The notes under the pieces were generated by a model that had not been told where the DNA came from, made no database searches, and saw nothing but the letters and a program-made list of their open reading frames with translations. Position numbers and translations under genes: made by a program. 64,000 nt of DNA from Caballeronia mineralivorans PML1(12) (lineage in GTDB: Bacteria; Pseudomonadota; Gammaproteobacteria; Burkholderiales; Burkholderiaceae): assembly GCF_001028175.1 (NCBI RefSeq), contig NZ_AEJF01000152.1, forward strand, positions 1 through 64,000, given 5' to 3'. Shown one piece after another: positions 62,108 through 64,000 of this stretch (within the stretch, counting starts at the first letter, position 1; each line of letters opens with the position of its first letter).

Positions 62108-62869
62108 TCAGGCTCTAAGCGCCGTAACGGCTTGTTGGAAGCCGGCACGCACGACTTCAATGTCGCTCGCGGCGACCACGAAATCAAAGCCCATCGCGCG
62201 AGCGGCAAGCGCGTCTTGCGTCGAGCCTGTGTAGATGCCGCACGGGAGATTGTTGGCGCGGGCGGCTTTCAAAATGCGCGCGCAGTCCTGTTCGATCACG
62301 TCCGGCATGACATCGCCCCGCGATAAAGACAGGTCGCCAGTGCCGATAAACAGATATCCCAACCCTTCCACGGCGGCGATCGCTTCGACTTGCTCCACGC
62401 CCGCAAGCGTTTCGATCATCACGCCGATCGAGACATGCTCGCCGTCGTTTTTCATCGCTGCAATGCCGGCAATCAGCGGCCTGACGCCGCCTGCCGAGCG
62501 CTGTCCGAAGGGTGGATAGCGGCCGAAGGAAACAGCGCGGCGAGCTTCATCGGCCGATTCGACTAGTGGAACCAGTGCCGAAGCAGCGCCGGCGTCCAGC
62601 GCTTCGGCAATGGCTTGAGCGGAGTTCTCGCCCACGCGCACGATCACCGGAACCTGATACCGCATCTGGCCGATCACCGCTTCGAGCGCGGTGCGCTCCC
62701 ACAACCCATGCTGCCGGTCGATCACGATCAAATCCGGCGCGGCAGTCATGCCAATCTCCACGAGCGGCGTGCTGCCCATTGCGAACCACGCGCACGACAG
62801 AGCGCGTTTTTCCGCGAACGCTTTTTGCAGCGAGTGGGGCACGGGGCGGACATCGGGAATTGTTTGCAT
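62108..62869 (-). CDS. HpcH/HpaI-family aldolase/citrate lyase
   Basis: Class II pyruvate-type aldolase of 253 residues. The active-site segment reads LIVIDRQHGLWE, with metal-ligand Glu in MIETLAGVEQVEAIAAVEG and Asp in FIGTGDLSLSRG; the phosphate-loop-like GQRSAGGVRP is present. It would split a 4-hydroxy-2-oxoacid into pyruvate and an aldehyde, or run in a related reaction. First gene of the operon behind regulon promoter 3, followed by the FAD-oxidase, permeases and ATPase. Confidence 0.88.
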   Translation of the reverse strand: MQTIPDVRPVPHSLQKAFAEKRALSCAWFAMGSTPLVEIGMTAAPDLIVIDRQHGLWERTALEAVIGQMRYQVPVIVRVGENSAQAIAEALDAGAASALVPLVESADEARRAVSFGRYPPFGQRSAGGVRPLIAGIAAMKNDGEHVSIGVMIETLAGVEQVEAIAAVEGLGYLFIGTGDLSLSRGDVMPDVIEQDCARILKAARANNLPCGIYTGSTQDALAARAMGFDFVVAASDIEVVRAGFQQAVTALRA

Positions 62870-62946
62870 CGTATAGTTGCAAGGGCTTCTTCAAAAAACG
62901 GTTGAAACGCGTTCAATCAGCCGATCTGAAATCGCGTTTACGAAAT

Positions 62947-62984
62947 TCTGAATTCAGATTATTGAGTTCAAAATTGGGCGTCAA
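62947..62984 (-). promoter_or_regulatory. Regulon promoter 3 (TTGACG-N17-TAATCT with TCTGAATTCAGA operator)
   Basis: On the minus strand: -35 TTGACG (62979-62984), 17 bases, -10 TAATCT (62956-62961); palindrome 62947-62958 overlaps the -10. It starts the aldolase-oxidase-permease-ATPase operon about 80 bases downstream and sits against the stop of the SRPBCC gene. Confidence 0.78.
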
Positions 62985-62990
62985 GCGTTT

Positions 62991-63440
62991 TCAACCTCCC
63001 TGCGCCATGTCGCGGCCCGACTCAAGCAACGCCCGGATCAGGAACATCTCAGTTTCGTGCGTCGAGCAGATTTGCGCCCATGCGTCGTCGGATTGCGTAG
63101 CGAGCCGCCACGTGAAAAGCGTGATGACGGCCGTGCCCGCCGGATGGCCCAACACCGGGCCCTCGAATACGCGCGCGGCATTGCGAAATCGCAAGCCGGC
63201 TTCATAGCCGCCGACCTCGTAATCGATCGTCAATGCAACCGGATCGGCATGAATTCGAACCCAGGCTTCAGCGCCCGTGAAGATCGATTCACCAACGAAC
63301 GTCTGCGCCGCCACCGTTCTGCGCTTCCAGCTTCCCAGCGCCCATAAACCTTGCCGCTCGCCGTCGGCCATCAGTAAAAACGCTCGCTGAGCGTCAGCCT
63401 GAACGCGAATGCTGCTGCTATGACAATGCGCGTCGATCAC
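62991..63440 (-). CDS. SRPBCC (START/polyketide-cyclase-like) protein
   Basis: A 149-residue protein that fits the helix-grip fold: an N-terminal strand with SSIRVQADAQRAFLLMADGERQGLWALGSW, a central VGESIFTGAEAWVRIHADPVALTIDYEV, FTWRLATQ near the end and a long C-terminal helix (HETEMFLIRALLESGRDMA). Such proteins bind hydrophobic ligands and some act as cyclases or hydrolases. It is alone behind regulon promoter 4, so probably handles the regulon's substrate or an intermediate. Confidence 0.65.
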   Translation of the reverse strand: MIDAHCHSSSIRVQADAQRAFLLMADGERQGLWALGSWKRRTVAAQTFVGESIFTGAEAWVRIHADPVALTIDYEVGGYEAGLRFRNAARVFEGPVLGHPAGTAVITLFTWRLATQSDDAWAQICSTHETEMFLIRALLESGRDMAQGG

Positions 63441-63511
63441 AGTGAGTTTCCGGGTAGTTTTTCAAAAGGGACGTGAACGCCAAAAACTGCGCTCAAAGCT
63501 TTTTGCAACAT

Positions 63512-63549
63512 TCTGAATTCAGATTATTATCGGAAACATGGTTCGTCAA
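63512..63549 (-). promoter_or_regulatory. Regulon promoter 4 (TTGACG-N17-TAATCT with TCTGAATTCAGA operator)
   Basis: On the minus strand: -35 TTGACG (63544-63549), 17 bases, -10 TAATCT (63521-63526), palindrome 63512-63523. It drives the SRPBCC gene and lies in the divergent region with the EthD-like gene, which it may also control. The spacer differs from promoters 1 and 3, so only the boxes and palindrome are kept. Confidence 0.78.
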
Positions 63550-63597
63550 GCGACGTTTCCAAATCGTTTTCAGCCTGTTCAACCGGAAGCAAAACTC

Positions 63598-64000
63598 ATG
63601 GATGTCTGCCTTTTTCTGATTGCGACCGAGCGCGCAACGACCGACGTGGCGCAAACGGTCGATCCTCAGACGATTCACGACATTGCTGCGACCTTCCCCG
63701 GCATCAAGCGCGCCGTGGTCCATGTGCCCGTGCAAGGCGGTGCGAACGATCCGTATCTGCACGCCGAAGCACCGCCGCGTTGCACGCTGCAGCTTTATTT
63801 CGACAGTATCGATGCGTTGGAAAACGTCTTGCGCGAAGGCGGCAAGGCGCATGCGCTATTGAATTTGGCGGGATTGAAAGAATGCGATCTTATGCAGCAG
63901 GTCATGGCCGTGCGCCGCTTTCCGGTGCCCGATCCAGGTTCGCAACCGGCCGATGATGCACGCTGCACTTACATGGTCAGCTACGAGGGTCCTGCGGAAA
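63598..64000 (+). CDS. EthD-like dimeric alpha/beta-barrel protein, cut by the window end
   Basis: Open frame from the ATG at 63598 to the last base; 134 codons are visible and no stop is reached. MDVCLFLIATERA starts a ferredoxin-like domain, with FPGIKRAVVHVPVQ and CTLQLYFDSIDALENVL typical of EthD-type proteins. After residue 120, CTYMVSYEGPAE looks like the start of a second such domain, so a tandem protein is expected. EthD-like proteins accompany ether and aromatic catabolic oxygenases. Divergent from the SRPBCC gene around regulon promoter 4. Confidence 0.65.
   Translation, partial: MDVCLFLIATERATTDVAQTVDPQTIHDIAATFPGIKRAVVHVPVQGGANDPYLHAEAPPRCTLQLYFDSIDALENVLREGGKAHALLNLAGLKECDLMQQVMAVRRFPVPDPGSQPADDARCTYMVSYEGPAE

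Overview
The window looks like chromosomal DNA of a Burkholderiaceae bacterium, most likely Paraburkholderia, Caballeronia or Burkholderia. Pointers are the high GC content, the divergent maeB-pyrE pair, DUF2957 lipoproteins, a DUF4148 exported protein, a Burkholderia-type trimeric porin and many small ATGA-coupled operons. No rRNA, tRNA, insertion sequence, prophage or CRISPR array was seen.

Positions 1-21,900 hold core and conserved genes. These are maeB, pyrE, a frameshifted RcsB-like response regulator, a PEBP-family exported protein, a WrbA-like flavodoxin, argC, two tandem DUF2957 lipoproteins followed by an OmpW-type porin, two stand-alone receiver proteins, a 3-hydroxyisobutyrate dehydrogenase-like enzyme, a Mut7-C protein, a cupin, an MHS-type transporter, a HiPIP, an LhgO-like oxidase, a MoxR/Lon-like AAA ATPase and an EEP-family hydrolase.

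Positions 21,900-40,400 carry two transport islands. The first is a LacI-controlled YtfQ-YtfR-YtfT-YjfF (galactofuranose-type) ABC operon, divergent from a phytanoyl-CoA-dioxygenase-like gene and an aldose 1-epimerase. The second is a peptide/glutathione-type ABC operon (two ATPases, binding protein, two permeases) that ends in a gamma-glutamyltransferase and is divergent from a LysR regulator. AlkB-like, RidA-like and small exported proteins lie between and around them.

Positions 40,400-64,000 form a large catabolic region with two regulatory circuits. The left part is a phthalate-dioxygenase-type reductase, a LysR gene and a tightly coupled operon: ring-hydroxylating dioxygenase alpha and beta, a small IacB-like protein, a SnoaL-like protein, an amidase and an SDR. 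Its content and order resemble the iac (indole-3-acetate degradation) genes, but no iacA-like monooxygenase is present here.

The right part has an outer-membrane porin, an ABC transporter split over two operons, a CoA ligase, a thiolase-like/DUF35 pair, a GntR regulator, an HpcH/HpaI-family aldolase, a D-2-hydroxyacid dehydrogenase-like flavoprotein, an SDR lacking the catalytic tyrosine, a dienelactone hydrolase fused to an NTF2-like domain, an SRPBCC protein and an EthD-like protein cut by the window end. Three of its promoters share one architecture: a -35 TTGACG, a 17-base spacer and a -10 TAATCT that runs into the palindrome TCTGAATTCAGA. A fourth, slightly different copy precedes the CoA ligase. 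This looks like an uncharacterised catabolic regulon, probably controlled by the embedded GntR protein; its substrate cannot be read from the sequence.
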